Source: Acidibrevibacterium fodinaquatile
GTDB taxonomy: Bacteria; Pseudomonadota; Alphaproteobacteria; Acetobacterales; Acetobacteraceae
Direction: 5' to 3'
NCBI RefSeq assembly: GCF_003352165.1
Contig: NZ_CP029177.1
Location: 1 to 64,000 of the forward strand
Length of the DNA stretch: 64,000 bases
The translations under genes and the position numbers were made by a program. A model generated the notes under the pieces. That model searched no databases. It was not told the DNA's origin and was given only the letters and a program-made list of their open reading frames with translations. This document shows positions 1-8,112 of the stretch, piece by piece (position 1 is the first letter of the stretch; each line of letters starts with the position of its first letter).

Positions 1-223
1 CGACATCCTCGACGCTGGCGGACTGGCGCAATTTGGCCGCGCGGGCGCGGCTCTCGAAGCGTTTCTGCTGTCGCAACGTGGCCTCGTGCTCGAGCAATAA
101 AGCCAGCCATTCGGCATGGGCCAAACCGGCAACCTCCGGCCGGGCGTCGAGGTCCTTGAAGGCTTTGGCCATGCCGTGCAGGCCGAGTTTGAGCAGCAGG
201 TCGAGGGTCGGGTGGGTGAGCAT
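1..223 (-). CDS. istB: IstB-type transposition ATPase, N-terminal part only
   Basis: This is the N-terminal end of the IS21 helper ATPase; the gene runs off the left edge of the window. The full protein is visible in copy B at 22172-22924. Only the helical N-terminal region (start MLTHPTLDLLLKLGL) is inside the window, and the P-loop is outside. It lies 21 bases downstream of istA on the same strand, the usual IS21 arrangement. IstB is an AAA+ ATPase that assists the IstA transposase in target selection and strand transfer. Confidence 0.92.
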   Translation of the reverse strand, partial: MLTHPTLDLLLKLGLHGMAKAFKDLDARPEVAGLAHAEWLALLLEHEATLRQQKRFESRARAAKLRQSASVEDV

Positions 224-244
224 GCTTGTTCCTTTCAGTGGAAA

Positions 245-1786
245 TCAGTGAAAATATTCGGCGCCGCGCAGATTGCCGTGGGTCAGCACCGCCTGCGCCT
301 CATCTGGCGGGCTGGCCGTCTGGTCGAGCTTGCTGGCGATGATCGAGGCAATGCTCTTGTAGTTGAACGCGCCAAAGGCGACCGCTCGGGCCGCCACCGC
401 CTCGGCGCGCGGACGGTCCAACTCCTTGAACAGCCGCAGGATGCCAAGGCATGTCCGAAACCCCTGTTCCGGATGCGGCCGGTTGGCGAGGATGGCGATG
501 ATCAGCCCCTCGGTCTGCGGGCCGATCGATGCGCCCCATGAGCGGAACCGCTCCGGCGTCCATGCGGCGTAGCGCCGGTGCGCGCTCGGCATATGCTCAG
601 GGGCAGTGCCGTGCCTTGGACCGCCATAGCGGCGCTGATGCACCGCGACCCGCTTGCCTTGGTGGAAGATCTCAACCATCCGCTCGGTGGCGCGGGTATC
701 GACTTGCTGGCGGATCAGCTGATGCGGCACCGAGTAGAAAAAGCCGCAGACCTCGACATGATAATCCAGCGAGACGCGGGCAAAACCCCACTCCGCAAAC
801 TCATGGTCGGTCTCTGGCAATGCCGCCAAAGCCTGGCGTTCGATCGTCTCGAACAAATGCCGCCGGCTGACGCCGAGCCTGCGCATGACATGCGCGTTGA
901 TCCGCTCCACCATGCCGGCAATCGCCTGGTTGGCTTCAGCCAGAGAGAAGAAAGTCTGCTGGCGCAACCGGCCCAGAATGTAGCTCTGGGCAAAGCGGAC
1001 ACCGGCTTCCACCTTCGCCTTGTCCTTCGGGCGCCGCGGCCGGGCCGGCAAAACACCAACACCGTAATGCGAGGCCATCCGGCCATAGCTCAGGTTGATC
1101 TCTGGATCGTAGAACGACGCCTTGTTGACGCCGGACTTCAGATTATCCGGCACGATCAGCCGCGGCACGCCGCCAAAAAACCGGAACATGCGGCTATGCG
1201 CGCCGATCCAATCCGGCAGCGTCTGGGTCCAGCTCGCCTCCGCGTAGGTGTAGTTCGACGCGCCCAGCACCGCGACAAAAATCTCCGCCATGCGCACGAT
1301 GCCAGTTGCGGGATCGGTGATGCCCAACTTTTTGCCGGAATAATCGACGAACACCTTGTCGCCCGCCCGGTGCTCCTGGCGCATGACCGGTGACAGCCGT
1401 GCCTCGAACTCCCTGAACAAATCGCAGAACCGGCTGTAGCTGTACCCTTCCGGATGCCCGGCGCGATATTCCTCCCACAGCACCATCAGGTTCACGCCCG
1501 GGCGCTTGAACTCGCAGACCAGCTCGCTCCAGACCGGCTCGGCGCGCCGGCGCACCCCCCGCGGCGCGCCGCTGCGGGCAAACAGCCGCTCCTCCAAAAC
1601 CGCATCACTGAGGTCGGCCGGCAACGGCCACGCCAGCCCCGCTGCCTGCGCCCGCTTCAGATTGTCCTGGATCGTGCTCCGCGCCACGCCCAGCATCCGC
1701 CCCATCGCCCTGGCGCTGATGCCGTCACTGGCCAGCCGTAAGGTTTGTCGTATCTGCCGCATCGTCAGCTCTCTCTTCGCCGGCAT
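245..1786 (-). CDS. istA: IS21-family transposase IstA (copy A)
   Basis: This 513-residue DDE transposase cuts and joins the element ends. An N-terminal helix-turn-helix covers roughly residues 8-45 (ISARAMGRMLGVARSTIQDN). The RNase H-like core follows, beginning around VFVDYSGKK with the first catalytic Asp and continuing through VPDNLKSGV. A C-terminal Mu-type domain contains the SYxVP-like FYSVPHQLIRQ. The protein is identical to the one at 22946-24487. Its start lies just inside the repeat-bearing end of the element, and istB follows at once. There is no sign of damage, so this copy should be active, provided the missing left end is intact. Confidence 0.95.
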   Translation of the reverse strand: MPAKRELTMRQIRQTLRLASDGISARAMGRMLGVARSTIQDNLKRAQAAGLAWPLPADLSDAVLEERLFARSGAPRGVRRRAEPVWSELVCEFKRPGVNLMVLWEEYRAGHPEGYSYSRFCDLFREFEARLSPVMRQEHRAGDKVFVDYSGKKLGITDPATGIVRMAEIFVAVLGASNYTYAEASWTQTLPDWIGAHSRMFRFFGGVPRLIVPDNLKSGVNKASFYDPEINLSYGRMASHYGVGVLPARPRRPKDKAKVEAGVRFAQSYILGRLRQQTFFSLAEANQAIAGMVERINAHVMRRLGVSRRHLFETIERQALAALPETDHEFAEWGFARVSLDYHVEVCGFFYSVPHQLIRQQVDTRATERMVEIFHQGKRVAVHQRRYGGPRHGTAPEHMPSAHRRYAAWTPERFRSWGASIGPQTEGLIIAILANRPHPEQGFRTCLGILRLFKELDRPRAEAVAARAVAFGAFNYKSIASIIASKLDQTASPPDEAQAVLTHGNLRGAEYFH

Positions 1787-1964
1787 CCAGCCCTCCTCGT
1801 TGATGGTAACGAGAGGACAGTTGCCCGAGTTGCTGACCCAGCCGAAAACGCTGAAAAATCCCCGCCAGGTGGCCGGAATTAAATCGGAATGGTGGCCGGC
1901 TTCAAATCGGAACGCTGGCCGACATCAAATCGGAATCCCCGGCCGGCTTCCGTCGGAATCTGCA

Positions 1965-2099
1965 CTTGGTATCGCGCAGGCCACATTCGATGCTCCAGCG
2001 CTTATGATAGAGTGCTTTCAGGCTTGCCGCCGAGGCCGCGCCGTCGCTGGCGGCGAGGCGCCATGCCCGTTTGCCAGTCCAGTTCCGACCATTTCGCAC
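1965..2099 (-). pseudogene. IS4-type transposase fragment beside the IS21 end
   Basis: Minus-strand translation gives ASDGAASAASLKALY and RWSIECGLRDTK, the Y-(2)-R-(3)-E-(6)-K signature region of IS4-family transposases. The DNA is nearly identical to the longer remnant at about 38350-38450. Copy A of the IS21 element is inserted exactly after the RDTK codons. Only about 45 codons remain, with no catalytic Asp residues, so it is dead. Confidence 0.75.
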
Positions 2100-2121
2100 C
2101 GTCGTCGGGCAAAAAGATTAT

Positions 2122-2205
2122 AGAAAGAGAGAAAAAGGTAATTCGCGCTTTCTGGATGACCGGCATGAAGAGAATTCAGTCTTTCATGAAAAAAAGAATT
2201 ATGCC
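2122..2205 (+). repeat. Purine-rich GAGAAAAAG/AATTC repeats upstream of parA
   Basis: Short runs such as GAGAGAAAAAGGTAATTC, GAAGAGAATTC and GAAAAAAAGAATT precede the parA start at 2218. The same pattern recurs between parA and the RHH gene (2844-2902) and after the RHH gene (3209-3241). Repeats clustered around a ParA/RHH cassette are the usual form of a plasmid centromere and autoregulatory operator. That role is inferred from position and repetition only. Confidence 0.5.
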
Positions 2206-2217
2206 AATATCCCTTTC

Positions 2218-2889
2218 ATGAAAACGATTGTCATCGCAAATCAAAAGGGCGGCTCTGGGAAATCGACCATTACCGTTCACCTCGCCGCCGCCGCCGAGGC
2301 TGCCGGCGACGGGCCCGTCGTCATCTCTGACACCGACCCGCAAGGCACCGCTGCTGACTGGTTTAACCAGCGCAAGAAGCTCGGCATCGATACGCCACGC
2401 TATTCTGCGCTTGCTCTCGCCGACCTGAACGACAGGGTTGATGCCCTTGACGCGGCTGGCGCGGCCTATCTCTTTATTGATACCGCACCATCCGTCGGCG
2501 CTGTCAATGCCGAACTGTTCGCGTTGGCCGACTTGGTCCTGATACCACTCAACCCAACGCCGGCTGATCTGCGCGCACTAGTCAAAGGGCTGCCACTCGT
2601 CCGCCAGTCGGGCAGGCCCTTTCAGTTTGTGCTTACCCGCGTGCGACCTAATCTGCGCAACAACGACGGGGCTACCGTCGCGCTTGGCGCGCTCGGCCTC
2701 GTGCTGACCACACGCATGCATGAGCGCGTAATTTACGCCGAAGCTTTCGCGCACGGGAAGACCGCCATCGAAACCGATCCCAGAGGAACCGCCGCGCAGG
2801 AAGTCGCGGCGCTGTGGGGAGAAGTTAGAGATAGGCTGGAAAATGAGAAAGAGGGAAAAACGAGAAAGAGAGAAAAGAGGAATTCATGA
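2218..2889 (+). CDS. parA: ParA-family plasmid partition ATPase
   Basis: This deviant-Walker ATPase of the ParA/MinD family moves plasmid copies apart by ATP-dependent binding to the nucleoid. The start ATG at 2218 places the P-loop at the N-terminus, ANQKGGSGKST at about residues 6-16 with the signature first lysine. The second motif is FIDTAPS (about residues 83-89) and switch II-like PLNPTPAD follows. At 223 residues it is a small (type Ib-like) ParA without an N-terminal DNA-binding domain, so operator binding is probably done by the RHH partner downstream. The last 20 residues are very rich in Lys, Arg and Glu because the reading frame runs through the purine-rich repeat. A longer upstream open frame exists, but its extra residues are not ParA-like and cross the repeats. 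Confidence 0.9.
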   Translation: MKTIVIANQKGGSGKSTITVHLAAAAEAAGDGPVVISDTDPQGTAADWFNQRKKLGIDTPRYSALALADLNDRVDALDAAGAAYLFIDTAPSVGAVNAELFALADLVLIPLNPTPADLRALVKGLPLVRQSGRPFQFVLTRVRPNLRNNDGATVALGALGLVLTTRMHERVIYAEAFAHGKTAIETDPRGTAAQEVAALWGEVRDRLENEKEGKTRKREKRNS

Positions 2890-2902
2890 AAGAGGGAATT
2901 TT
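2844..2902 (+). repeat. Purine-rich repeats between parA and the RHH partition gene
   Basis: This block holds GAGAAAGAG, GAGAAAGAGAGAAAAGAGG-AATTC and AAAGAGGGAATTTT. It overlaps the 3' end of parA and reaches the start codon of the RHH gene at 2903. It matches the blocks at 2122-2205 and 3209-3241. It is a candidate binding site for the RHH protein, and the GAGGG near 2893 can also serve as a ribosome binding site. Confidence 0.45.
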
Positions 2903-3208
2903 ATGAGTAAGCGCCCGGCCGTCAACCTCGCTGAACTTACTGCCGAGGCTGCTGCGCCCATGACTGAGGCCGTGCAACGCGCGCCGCGCCCGCCAATGCC
3001 TGCACCTGTAACAGCAGAACTTGCGCCGGCTCGCCATGTCGCCGAGATGAAGGTTAAGACCGAGAATCTTCAGGCTCTTGCCTTCAAGGTGCCTCCCGCC
3101 TTCCGTAAGCGCTTCCGTCAGCGTGCCGCCGATGCTGATCTCAAGCTCAACGAGCTCTTGTTTGAGTCACTTGATGCCTGGGAAGAGAAGAACGGCATCA
3201 AAAAGTAG
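2903..3208 (+). CDS. Ribbon-helix-helix centromere-binding protein (ParB/ParG-like)
   Basis: This is a 101-residue protein, 13 bases after parA. Its first 50 residues are low-complexity and rich in Ala and Pro, as expected of a flexible tail. The C-terminal half (LAFKVPPAFRKRFRQRAADADLKLNELLFESL, in pieces) reads as a ribbon-helix-helix fold: a short strand LAFKVP followed by two helices. Small RHH proteins of this layout pair with short ParA proteins, bind the centromere and repress the operon. It is not a canonical ParB; no HTH or CTPase motif is seen. The gene begins right after one block of purine-rich repeats and ends in another, which supports a centromere-binding role. Confidence 0.7.
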   Translation: MSKRPAVNLAELTAEAAAPMTEAVQRAPRPPMPAPVTAELAPARHVAEMKVKTENLQALAFKVPPAFRKRFRQRAADADLKLNELLFESLDAWEEKNGIKK

Positions 3209-3241
3209 AATTCTTGAAAAAGAGAAAAAAGGAATTCATCT
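3209..3241 (+). repeat. Purine-rich repeats after the RHH partition gene
   Basis: GAATTCTTGAAAAAGAG and AAAAAAGGAATTC form a partial inverted arrangement of the same motif found upstream of parA. Being outside any gene, this block may be the cleanest copy of the putative centromere repeat. Confidence 0.45.
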
Positions 3242-3447
3242 TTTCTCTGCTACTACATCGTATGCAGGCTGGAGTCGAAGAGAAGGGAAGTGCGTCCTAC
3301 CCGCGACATGAGCCTTCCGCATGCAGAATTCTCGCGACGCATAAATGATTTTAGCATCTGAGCCAGGAACCTTGAGAGGAATCACTAGACAAGCGGCCTC
3401 AGCAGTTCGACAGTCGCGTCTCTAGTGAGACAGATTCGGGTTTGTCG

Positions 3448-3642
3448 ATGCAAAAGACCTCAACCACCTATACGAGGCAATACCGTGAGCGGCTTCGTGC
3501 TGCTGGCGGCGAGGAGGTTTTGTTCCAACTTCCTCGCGAGACGATTGCACTCCTCGACGAACTCAAGGAACGCCAAGGCCTGCGCAACCGGAGCTTGGCG
3601 CTGTTGCAACTGATCGAACGAGGGATGCAAGCCACCCGGTAG
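3448..3642 (+). CDS. Small ribbon-helix-helix protein
   Basis: This 64-residue protein sits between the partition genes and repC. The sequence MQKTSTTYTRQYRERLRAAG leads into EEVLFQLPRETIALLDELK, where VLFQLP is a plausible DNA-contacting strand and the following residues two helices. This pattern resembles CopG/Arc-like regulators. A TTG two codons upstream (3442) is an alternative start, but the ATG at 3448 is preferred. A strong hairpin follows. The position directly before repC suggests a copy-control or partition regulator; this is inference. Confidence 0.6.
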   Translation: MQKTSTTYTRQYRERLRAAGGEEVLFQLPRETIALLDELKERQGLRNRSLALLQLIERGMQATR

Positions 3643-3654
3643 ATCGCCAGAAAT

Positions 3655-3685
3655 GCGAAAGCCCGCCTTGCCGGGCGGGCTTCGC
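3655..3685 (+). terminator. Hairpin after the small RHH gene
   Basis: GCGAA-A-GCCCGCC pairs with GGCGGGC-TTCGC around a six-base loop, giving a 12-bp stem. There is no long T run after it, so termination may be weak or Rho-assisted. Confidence 0.6.
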
Positions 3686-3834
3686 GAAACACGTGACGGG
3701 CCTTCGCACTAGCCCACCGAGGTGGATCACACCCCTCAATCTAGTGTGGAGACGCCTTTTTTGCAAGCGGAAATTGCCGTTTCCGTTTGAGGGGGCGTTT
3801 TGCCCGTCGCGATCCGACAGAGAGGAGGATCACG
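3686..3834 (+). promoter_or_regulatory. repC leader region with hairpins
   Basis: The 149 bases before repC have no gene. They hold CGGAAA-TTGCCG-TTTCCG (3769-3786) followed by T-rich sequence, a GACGCCTTTTTT / GGGGGCGTTTT pair around it, and an AGAGGAGG ribosome binding site just before the repC ATG at 3835. In repABC-type replicons this interval encodes an antisense RNA that controls RepC translation. The structure fits that idea, but no promoter for such an RNA was identified with confidence. Confidence 0.35.
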
Positions 3835-5223
3835 ATGGAGACGGAGAGCGCCACGGGCGCAGGAAAACGAGGTTTTGCCGGGGGACCGACGGGCTTGCGG
3901 CGCCTGACGCCGGGTTTGCTCGCGGCGGAGCGGGCGGCGGCGGAATTCGCCGGTTTGCCGGAAGGGGTTGCGGTGCCGGGCCAGGTGCTGGCGGCGTTCA
4001 AGGCGGCGGCGCCGTGCCTTGGGCTGTCGCCGCGGCTGGTGCATGCGGTGGACTGGCTGTTCCGCTTCACCCAGCCGCAGGATTGGGGGCGGGGAGGGCG
4101 GCCGATCGTCTGGCCCTCGGCGGCGATGCAGCAGGAGGCGCTCGGGCTCTCGGCGACGCGGGTGAAGGCGCTGAACCGGGCGCTGATCGAGGCCGGGCTG
4201 GTCACCATGAAGGACAGTCCCAACGGCAAGCGGTATGGCCGGCGTGATGCGCAGCGGCGGATTATCGAGGCCTATGGGTTCGACCTTTCACCGCTGGCGG
4301 CCCGCTACCAGGAATTTTTGCGCCTGGCTGAGGCGGCCAGGGTGGAGCGTGCCGAGATCGGGCGGCTGCGGCGGCGGGCGACGATTGCCCGCAACGGCAT
4401 CATCCAGAGCCTCGAGACGGCGGCGGAATACGGGTTCTGGGGGGAGGAATGGGCCAGGCTCGAGCGCGAGACCAAGGAGCTCGCGCGGGTTCTGCGACGG
4501 CTGGAGACGCTGGCCGAGATCGCGCTCGCGGTCGAAACGCTGGAGCGACGGCAGCGCGCGGCTCGGGAGCGGCTGGAAAACCTGCTCTCCGGGGCCGGAG
4601 AAATCGCCGCCAAAGCGGTGGATTCAGACCCCAAGGGGACCGAAAACGGACCCCACCAATATACCTACAAAAGAAGTCTTGATCCTGAACAGGATACCGT
4701 AATGGCTCCTGAGGAGGGTAGCGCCGGCGCGGCAGGAATTTTTTCAGAACTGGGGACGGTAGCGGCGGCGGCACCGGCAAAAATTGGGGCCGAAGGCGGA
4801 CAAACCAAGCCGCGCGACAACGGCAGCGGCAAAATCCTGCGGCTGAGCGCGGACGAACTGGCGCAGCTGGCGCCACGCCTGCGGGTTTATCTCGGCACCG
4901 CCGCGCCGGGCTGGCCGGAGGTGGTGACGGCGGCGGACTGGCTGCGTGGCGAACTTGGGGTCTCGCAATCGCTGTGGGGCGAGGCCTGTCTTGCCATGGG
5001 CCGCGAGCAGGCGGCGATCGCCATCGCGGTGGTCTCCGCCAAGGATCCCGCGCATTTCCGGACGACGCCGGGCGGGTATTTTTACGGCATGGTGGCCAAG
5101 GCGAAAGCCGGGGAACTCAACCTGTTCCGCACCATCTGGGGCCTGCGCCAGCAGGTCCAAGCCAAGACCGGCCGCCGGCCCGGAAAGACAGGGGAGGGGC
5201 GGGGAAGCGCACGCTGGCATTGA
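3835..5223 (+). CDS. repC: Plasmid replication initiator RepC
   Basis: This protein of about 462 residues resembles RepC initiators of alphaproteobacterial repABC plasmids. The N-terminal winged-helix region is recognisable in GLRRLTPGLLAAERAAAEF, LVHAVDWLFRFTQPQDW and the stretch ending GLVTMKDSPNGKRYG. A long Arg/Glu-rich helical linker follows around residues 165-270. The C-terminal domain includes LAPRLRVYL and DPAHFRTTPGGYFYGMV, which are typical of RepC. The start at 3835 has an excellent ribosome binding site (AGAGGAGG). An upstream in-frame ATG at 3787 lies in the structured leader and is less likely. In this family the origin usually lies within the repC coding sequence. No repA/repB pair of the classical type is adjacent; the ParA/RHH cassette takes their place. 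Confidence 0.85.
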   Translation: METESATGAGKRGFAGGPTGLRRLTPGLLAAERAAAEFAGLPEGVAVPGQVLAAFKAAAPCLGLSPRLVHAVDWLFRFTQPQDWGRGGRPIVWPSAAMQQEALGLSATRVKALNRALIEAGLVTMKDSPNGKRYGRRDAQRRIIEAYGFDLSPLAARYQEFLRLAEAARVERAEIGRLRRRATIARNGIIQSLETAAEYGFWGEEWARLERETKELARVLRRLETLAEIALAVETLERRQRAARERLENLLSGAGEIAAKAVDSDPKGTENGPHQYTYKRSLDPEQDTVMAPEEGSAGAAGIFSELGTVAAAAPAKIGAEGGQTKPRDNGSGKILRLSADELAQLAPRLRVYLGTAAPGWPEVVTAADWLRGELGVSQSLWGEACLAMGREQAAIAIAVVSAKDPAHFRTTPGGYFYGMVAKAKAGELNLFRTIWGLRQQVQAKTGRRPGKTGEGRGSARWH

Positions 5224-5313
5224 CGCCCAATAGGCTGGCGCGGCTTGATGCAGCCGGCGCTCTTGGCGATCGAGGATGCCAGGCGGGATCGCGTCAGGAG
5301 GGGGAGAGTTGCC

Positions 5314-6669
5314 ATGGCGACCAGCCATGATCTCAAGGGACTGATCAGATTTCTCAATCGTGAGGAATGGCATACCTGCTTCGAGACGGTGTTTGATGAG
5401 CATTTCGCCCCCGTCCTCAAGACCGCCGACCTCGCCTTCGAGGATCTTGCCGAGATGTTTGGCGACGAGATGGGCAATAATCTGTGGGGGTGCGCCTTCG
5501 AGGATTTTCTGACCAGAAATTTTGACATCGCTGGGCACAACATCGTCGATGAATATCTCCGGCGTCGCAGTTGGCGGGAGAGCGCGCTGAGCAAAGCCTA
5601 CATGAAGGGGCTGCGCAACGCGGTGATGAGCCTTTACGAGGTCAGCAACATCGTGCCGGGCAAATCGCTCCTGGCGCGTGATCTCATCCGCGGCGGTGAG
5701 CCGGTTTTCGTCAGCGAGGAAAGCGCCACCGGAAGCTTGGTCCAATGGGACCGGGTTGCCGCCCGCATTGTTCCGGTCATGGGGAAGAACATCTTCTCAG
5801 GGGGGCTTTTGCTTTTTACGCCGCAGGCGACCGAGACGCTATTTGACGGCTTGCGGCGGGTTTTTGGCAAAAAGCATACGAAAAAGCTTCCCGTCATCGA
5901 GGATCGGGAGCTGCGGGTGGCCGCGCCGATGTTCACGCTTTCATGGCTATTCGCTACGCTGGAACAGGTCTCGAACCTCCCGGAAATGCAAAATTCGGAT
6001 GGGGACGAGCTGGTGTTCCATGAGATCAGGTTTCCGCTGGCAGAGGGGGCGACACAGCAAGACATCGCCTTGCGGCTCAAGGCTGCTCCGGGAATGGCAC
6101 AAGAAAACGTGACTTTCTGGAACTGGCTGGAAGAAACCCCGGGGGACAAGCAAAACCCCCGGCCGGAGGCGTCCCAGGCCTTCGAGACGACAATGGACAG
6201 CGGTGCGTGCGTGCTGGGTAATGTCGTTTTGGAAGGCCGCTTCCTCACGCTTTCGGTCAATTCGGCGCAACGGGCAGAGCAGGGAACCGCGCTGATTCGT
6301 GACGTGCTTGGCGATCTTGTCGACGCCCCTTCGACCACAACCCACACTGTCGAGGAGATGATGGCCAAGCCATCGGCCCGCAGTGATCGCGATGGCGATT
6401 TCTCGATCGATCCGGAACTTGCCACGCAAATCGTTCACCAGCAGCTGGATCGTCATTATCGGGAAATCCTTGACCAGCCGGTCGGCATGCTCGGCGACAA
6501 GACGCCGCGCCAGAAGGTCAAGACACCAAGCGGCCGCCAGAAGGTTGCGGAGTGGCTGAAATATCTGGAAAACCAGTCGATAAGCCGGCATGACCCGTTC
6601 GATCCGATGGCCACCTATGATTTTGGCTGGCTATGGCGGGAGCTCGGTGTGCTCGATCTGCGCCGATAA
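5314..6669 (+). CDS. Conserved hypothetical protein downstream of repC
   Basis: This 451-residue soluble protein begins at ATG 5314 after a strong GGAGGGGGAG site. I cannot name its family with confidence. The N-terminal part is acidic and helical (LIRFLNREEWHTCFETVFDEH). The C-terminal end carries LDQPVGMLGDKTPRQKV followed by KTPSGRQKVAEWLKYLE. That kind of segment (short helix, P-x-LGg-x-TPreA, then a terminal helix) recurs in toxin-binding ends of MbcA/ParS/Xre antitoxins and in several uncharacterised proteins. The segment similarity is seen; any antitoxin function is not implied. The gene follows repC by 90 bases in the same direction and may belong to the plasmid backbone. Confidence 0.6.
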   Translation: MATSHDLKGLIRFLNREEWHTCFETVFDEHFAPVLKTADLAFEDLAEMFGDEMGNNLWGCAFEDFLTRNFDIAGHNIVDEYLRRRSWRESALSKAYMKGLRNAVMSLYEVSNIVPGKSLLARDLIRGGEPVFVSEESATGSLVQWDRVAARIVPVMGKNIFSGGLLLFTPQATETLFDGLRRVFGKKHTKKLPVIEDRELRVAAPMFTLSWLFATLEQVSNLPEMQNSDGDELVFHEIRFPLAEGATQQDIALRLKAAPGMAQENVTFWNWLEETPGDKQNPRPEASQAFETTMDSGACVLGNVVLEGRFLTLSVNSAQRAEQGTALIRDVLGDLVDAPSTTTHTVEEMMAKPSARSDRDGDFSIDPELATQIVHQQLDRHYREILDQPVGMLGDKTPRQKVKTPSGRQKVAEWLKYLENQSISRHDPFDPMATYDFGWLWRELGVLDLRR

Positions 6670-6726
6670 AGTGTTTTGTTAATTATCATAGGCGCTTAAG
6701 CCCATAGACGGGCATTGCCTGAGACC

Positions 6727-7683
6727 TCAGGCGGACGTTTCCGTCAGCCTCTCTGCAGGTGTGATCATCAGCAATCCCGAGCGTTTGGCGCGGGTCAGCA
6801 GGTTCTGGACCGAGGAGGGATGCCATCTTGTGCCGCCGCGTGGCGTGCGCTCATGCATGGCTTCGAGCTGGGCGGCGATGTGCTGGAGGGTGGCGTCTGG
6901 TGCCGCGGCCTTGATGCCGGCGACCAGGCGGATGAGGCGGTCATCACCGCGCTGAGGCGGGGCGCGGGTCAACAGGATGTCATCAACGATTCCCTCGGCA
7001 GCGAGACGCTGAACGGTGCGGCGCAGCCGTTCGACGGTCCAGGGGCGGTGATGGTTTTGGCCTGAAGCGCGGTTGAGCACCCGCACGACATCCCCCCATG
7101 GTTGGTGAGGGCGCATGCGGCGAACGGTTGGAAGCCAGGAATCGAGCTCGGCCAGAACGGCATCGAGATGGCTGGCATCGCGGCGGGCGCGGAGCTTGCG
7201 GATGGCGTCCGGGTCGCGGGCGCGTAGCCCCGGATTGCCGCCGATGCGACCGCGGGCGCGAGCGGCGCGCAGCCCGGCCTTGGTGCGCTCGGCGATCAGG
7301 CTGCGCTCGAGCTGGGCGACGGCGCCGAGCACCTGCAGTGAGAACATCCCCTGCGGGGTGGTGGTGTCGATGGGATCGCGCAGACTGCGAAAATGCGCTC
7401 CCGCCGCTTCGAGCTGATCGATGACGGCGAGGAGATGGCTGACCGAGCGCGCCAGGCGGTCGAGGCGAACGACGACCAGGGTGTCGCCGCGTCGGATGTC
7501 GCGGAGCAGGCGGGCGAGCACCGGGCGGGTGCGATCGGCGCCGGAGGCGTGTTCCTCGAGGATGTCGTGGCAGCCGGCGGCGCGCAATTCGTCGCGCTGG
7601 GGGGTCGTACCCTGATCATCGGTGGAGACCCGGGCATAGCCGATAAGCCGGCCGGGGAGGGGGGGTGAGGACGATATTGCCAT
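6727..7683 (-). CDS. Serine recombinase (resolvase/invertase family)
   Basis: This 318-residue recombinase has the catalytic serine in IGYARVSTDDQ (Ser20), the SGADRTRPVLARLL segment and the LVVVRLDRLARSV motif with its conserved Arg residues. The catalytic domain ends near residue 140 (LIAERTKAGLRAARARGR, GGNPG). The C-terminal 170 residues are longer than the short HTH of Tn3-type resolvases and contain WTVERLRRTVQRL and WHPSSVQNLLTRA, which look like two helix-turn-helix units. It lies convergent to the repC-side gene and divergent from an AT-rich region that may be its site of action. Likely role: plasmid multimer resolution or mobile-element recombination. Confidence 0.88.
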   Translation of the reverse strand: MAISSSPPLPGRLIGYARVSTDDQGTTPQRDELRAAGCHDILEEHASGADRTRPVLARLLRDIRRGDTLVVVRLDRLARSVSHLLAVIDQLEAAGAHFRSLRDPIDTTTPQGMFSLQVLGAVAQLERSLIAERTKAGLRAARARGRIGGNPGLRARDPDAIRKLRARRDASHLDAVLAELDSWLPTVRRMRPHQPWGDVVRVLNRASGQNHHRPWTVERLRRTVQRLAAEGIVDDILLTRAPPQRGDDRLIRLVAGIKAAAPDATLQHIAAQLEAMHERTPRGGTRWHPSSVQNLLTRAKRSGLLMITPAERLTETSA

Positions 7684-8112
7684 GACGATCGGGTTTGCTC
7701 CGGCGTTCTGGGTGGCAATTTACAATTTCACAAAGGCTTTGGAAACGGCCGTTTGCAGAAGTGGCCAAGAGGCCTCTTCGGGAGCGCCCCCGGCATGGTC
7801 GCCGCGGCACGGAAAGGCTCATCCACGCCAAGAGCCGCAGGATTTGGGCGCATTGGCGCCGCCGCTCGCCCAAAAACCCGCGCAAATCTGCCGATCGGGA
7901 GGCTGTCAGATGCGCCGCGTTCGGCCATCGCCGCTATCGGAAGTGGGTTGCGTGACAAAGGCGAACGGGGAAGAGAAAAATAATAGTGTTATTTGACAGA
8001 TAATAACTTTTTCCGTAAACATATGTTTTATATATTGATAGTAGGGAAATATTTTCGTAGCCGTGACACACCATCATCCCACCCTTGCTCGCCGGCCAGG
8101 GGGCCAATCCTG
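7684..8112. promoter_or_regulatory. Intergenic region with AT-rich, inverted-repeat segment
   Basis: No supported gene lies here. The part from about 7975 to 8055 is far more AT-rich than its surroundings and holds GTTATT-N8-AATAAC (7988-8007) and the self-complementary ACATATGT just after. A separate 12-bp palindrome AAACGGCCGTTT is at 7743-7754. The position next to a serine recombinase suggests a recombination (res-like) site or a divergent promoter. Confidence 0.4.

Larger units (their letters stand above)
1..1964 (-). mobile_element. IS21-family element, copy A (cut by window start)
   Basis: This is the istA-side part of an IS21-family element whose complete twin lies at 22023-24665. 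The two copies are identical in sequence with a constant offset of 22701 bases, so one is a very recent transposition product. The end at 1964 carries several repeats of the type CAAATCGGAA / CCGGCTTC and finishes in CTGCA. Immediately outside it, from 1965, lies a piece of an IS4-type transposase gene, so this copy landed in an older element. Its other end lies before the window and its target duplication cannot be checked. Confidence 0.93.
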
